From: Aphrocallistes beatrix
Taxonomy: Eukaryota > Porifera > Hexactinellida > Sceptrulophora > Aphrocallistidae
DNA: 64,000 nucleotides
Direction of reading: 5' to 3'
Assembly: GCA_963281255.1 (NCBI GenBank)
Contig: OY725496.1
Location: forward strand, 1,116,001 to 1,180,000
The translations under genes and the position numbers were made by a program. Below the pieces are notes generated by a model. The model searched no databases and was not told the origin of the DNA. It saw only the letters and a program-made list of their open reading frames with translations. Position 1 is the stretch's first letter. The number at the start of each line of letters is the position of its first letter. Below are positions 62,097-64,000 of this stretch, piece by piece.

Positions 62097-62495
62097 TTAC
62101 AAAAGTAAAAGGTAGTTCTCGTCAATTTCTTTATTATCAATTTTGGTACTGCAAGAACAGATCTTATTCTGAACTTTACCTTTACGGGTAGGAGAGCCTA
62201 CTAGAAGTGTCTTTCTATTTTTGGTTTCTTGGTTTTGAGTTTTCCAAGCTTTGTATTTTTCACCACAATCATGATATTTTGCAGCAGCAAAGTGGCGAAG
62301 AAGGTTGGTGAGGGCATAGGGAACAGCCATCCCTTCAAACCCACATTCGACACATTTGTGTCGCTTTTCTTCTGTTCCTTCCACCGTTCGAAAAAAACGC
62401 AGGTACCATTCTGGGCGAGTTTTGGGAATACGATACTTGACTGCCATTTCAGTTTTCTCCGAAGATTCGGGAGTAACATTTTCTGCAAGGTCCAT
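62097..62495 (-). CDS. hAT transposase N-terminus with BED zinc finger
   Basis: 132 codons starting MDLAENVTPESSEK. YRIPKTRPEWYLRFF leads into a BED finger with CVECGFEG and LTNLLRHFAAAKYHDC (C-x2-C ... H-x(n)-C/H), the DNA-binding part of many hAT transposases. The region 62100-61930, in another frame, continues as LPFTFVKLGEFIKFCQSLNP, AYTIPSIYKLKNNI and VTITIDGWSTRR, the standard segment between BED and catalytic domain. So one frame change lies near 62105 and one at the 28-bp duplication. Confidence 0.85.
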   Translation of the reverse strand: MDLAENVTPESSEKTEMAVKYRIPKTRPEWYLRFFRTVEGTEEKRHKCVECGFEGMAVPYALTNLLRHFAAAKYHDCGEKYKAWKTQNQETKNRKTLLVGSPTRKGKVQNKICSCSTKIDNKEIDENYLLLL

Positions 62496-63233
62496 TCTAG
62501 TACCTAGAGCTGAATGTCAAAAGTAAATTATTTAATTTGAAGGAAAGTGGAAATAAAAGTAGATATCAAAATGACAAACTGACTAAATACATTACATAGT
62601 TGAAAACAAAGGGATAAATCAGGCCACTACATGAGTCACGTTCTTTACTATCAAGTCACGGATGACTTGTAACTAGGCATTAGAATCACGTGATCATTGA
62701 ATTCGCTTGTATGATTGGATGGGAGATTGCGATTTTTATAGCCGATTTCTTTGAGATTTGTGCTTCCTTCTCTCCTCACTATCATTAATTTATTCCATTT
62801 TTCTAAACTACCAATATGAGCTTTCTTCTAGCACCATATTGTTGCAAAAATGATCGAGATCGGGATCGCAATCTTTTTTGAAATTTTGATCTTGATTCAG
62901 AGTCGCCCTTACTTATAAATTCAATGACTTGAGTCACCAAGTCACTTGACTCATCACAATATTCGATTGATGCTGTAGAGTTACCGAGTCTGACTCGATG
63001 ACACATAACGACACGCGAGTCATCAAATCAAATTCTAGGGAGAGTAGAGGATTTTGGCTAAAATGACATGAAGTTGATATATTGAATTTCCTTTGGGAGT
63101 TTGAAATTGGAATCTGGACTCATTGATGAATGCAGAGACGTATTTACTATATGCATTTAATAAACACCCACAATCACTATTACCCATAATTTTAAAGTAT
63201 AAATAGTGACTAACTAGTATTAGTAGTATATAT
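62496..63233. other. 5' flank of the hAT gene
   Basis: Contains repeated AAGTCAC/GTGACTT words (ATCAAGTCACGGATGACTTG, CAAGTCACTTGACTCATC), possibly subterminal repeats of the element, but the terminus itself was not identified. Confidence 0.4.
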
Positions 63234-63605
63234 TATTTTACAATTGATTTGAAAGTCCACAAATGATTTACAATTGATTTGAAAAGTCCACAAATGATTT
63301 ACAATTGATTTAAAAAGTCCACAAATGATTTACAATTGATTTGAAAGTCCACAAATGATTTACAATTGATTTGAAAGTCCACAAATGATTTACAATTGAT
63401 TTGAAAGTCCACAAATGATTTACAATTGATTTAAAAAGTCCACAAATGATTTACAATTGATTTGAAAGTCCACAAATGATTTACAATTGATTTGAAAGTC
63501 CACAAATGATTTACAATTGATTTAAAAAGTCTACAAATGATTTACAATTCCACAAATGATTTACAATTGATTTAAAAAGTCCATAAATGATTTCCAATTG
63601 ATTTG
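63234..63605. repeat. 30-bp minisatellite, about 12 copies
   Basis: Unit ATGATTTACAATTGATTTGA followed by AAGTCCACAA, with one- or two-base length variants (GATTTAAAAAGT). Units abut directly; one shortened unit at about 63545. Confidence 0.95.
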
Positions 63606-63675
63606 AGGTAGAGCGAGAATTGATTTTGAAAAACGACGCACGTATATGCTGCAGTGCTAAGCGCGGCGGCAATAA

Positions 63676-63887
63676 TCCTTACTATTAAAACTCGATTATT
63701 GTTATATATAAATGGACAAATTTGGTGATTTTTCGAGTGATTTCGATTTTAAAACTAAGATGGACATATTTAGAGATGATATCTCCCTTATAATTAACCA
63801 ATGTCACTTCCAGGCAACCGAAGGGAGCCTCCGGCGGACACAAAGTGTCCGCCAGCCGCGCAGCGCAAGCAAGCGAAGCGCGCTTGT
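63676..63887 (+). mobile_element. Minimal Heli-A (212 bp), both ends present
   Basis: Starts TCCTTACTATTAAAACTCGA after an A and ends GCAAGCGAAGCGCGCTTG before a T. Most of the body is deleted, leaving the last 180 bp with all three 3' hairpins. The 71-codon frame across it is not a gene. 63888-64000 holds nothing recognised. Confidence 0.88.
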
Positions 63888-64000
63888 AATAATAATATTC
63901 GAATTAAGAATTCGCTGGGGATACTGAAAAATTAAAAATAATCATTTCTTAATATTTTCTGCGGGTTGTCAGGTAGTCCGTTAGAAATTGAGGCGGTAGC

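Noticed and set aside
63234-63605. CRISPR-like array
   Set aside because: Units of about 30 bp abut with no unique spacers and the context is eukaryotic; it is a minisatellite. The same applies to 640-1076.
1-64000. Endogenous virus, LTR element or Polinton
   Set aside because: No reverse transcriptase, capsid, envelope, protein-primed polymerase or long terminal repeats were recognised; the recombinase at 51016 alone does not establish such an element.

Overview
The window looks like AT-rich invertebrate nuclear DNA, most likely a demosponge (Amphimedon-like). This is inferred from intron-poor coiled-coil/NHL beta-propeller genes present in several copies, a VLIG-type giant GTPase locus, and heavy DNA-transposon load. 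It is not proven. No rRNA, tRNA, CRISPR array or convincing retroelement was seen. Two blocks of exactly 200 N (17421-17620 and 29782-29981) are assembly gaps.

Host genes. Five NHL-propeller genes are present: 20177-19269 (-), 25240-23975 (-), 28514-29714 (+, one frame break), 46740-47603 (+) and 56292-57156 (+, one frame break). Three of them (19269, 46740, 56292) are propeller-only paralogues with the same TATA box, short 5' leader and start context. The other two have an N-terminal coiled coil. The largest locus, 32185-38706, is a VLIG/GVIN-like very large GTPase of about 2,100 codons in four consecutive reading frames. Three short, phase-0 GT-AG introns would connect the frames. It combines a helix-turn-helix-like repeat N-terminus, the VLIG middle region, a full GTPase domain, a long helical linker, a Cys/His cluster and a C-terminal vWA-like domain. 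Two displaced, decayed fragments of the V-ATPase subunit B gene flank the fifth NHL gene in the order central exon then first exon, inside a segmentally duplicated block.

Mobile DNA. About 20 copies of two non-autonomous Helitron families (here Heli-A and Heli-B) share one GC-rich 3' end with three consecutive hairpins and insert as A|TC...CTTG|T. A broken autonomous Helitron (about 43970-40267, minus) has the Heli-A tail fused to its helicase and is the likely source. A nearly whole hAT transposase with a BED finger lies at 62495-60363, and a tyrosine-recombinase gene (Crypton-like) at 51016-51816. Between them lie many MITEs: hAT-like ones with readable 8-bp target duplications, pogo/mariner-like ones with TA duplications, and Tc1-like ones with long inverted repeats. 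They are often nested two or three deep.

Tandem repeats: a 32-bp minisatellite (640-1076), a (CATA)n tract of about 490 bp (26431-26924), an 18-bp minisatellite joined to a Helitron end (49570-50070), a 185-bp triplicate (44321-44840) and a 30-bp minisatellite (63234-63605). A 2.3-kb palindrome spans 52030-54394 and half of a second copy follows the gap at 29982.

Layout: 0-19 kb is almost pure transposon nest; 19-30 kb has three NHL genes; 32-39 kb is the VLIG-type locus; 40-44 kb is the Helitron; 46-58 kb has NHL genes and V-ATPase fragments with the recombinase and palindrome between; 60-64 kb is the hAT element and a minisatellite. The NHL and VLIG genes may form an innate-immunity-like cluster, but nothing in the sequence proves that they act together.
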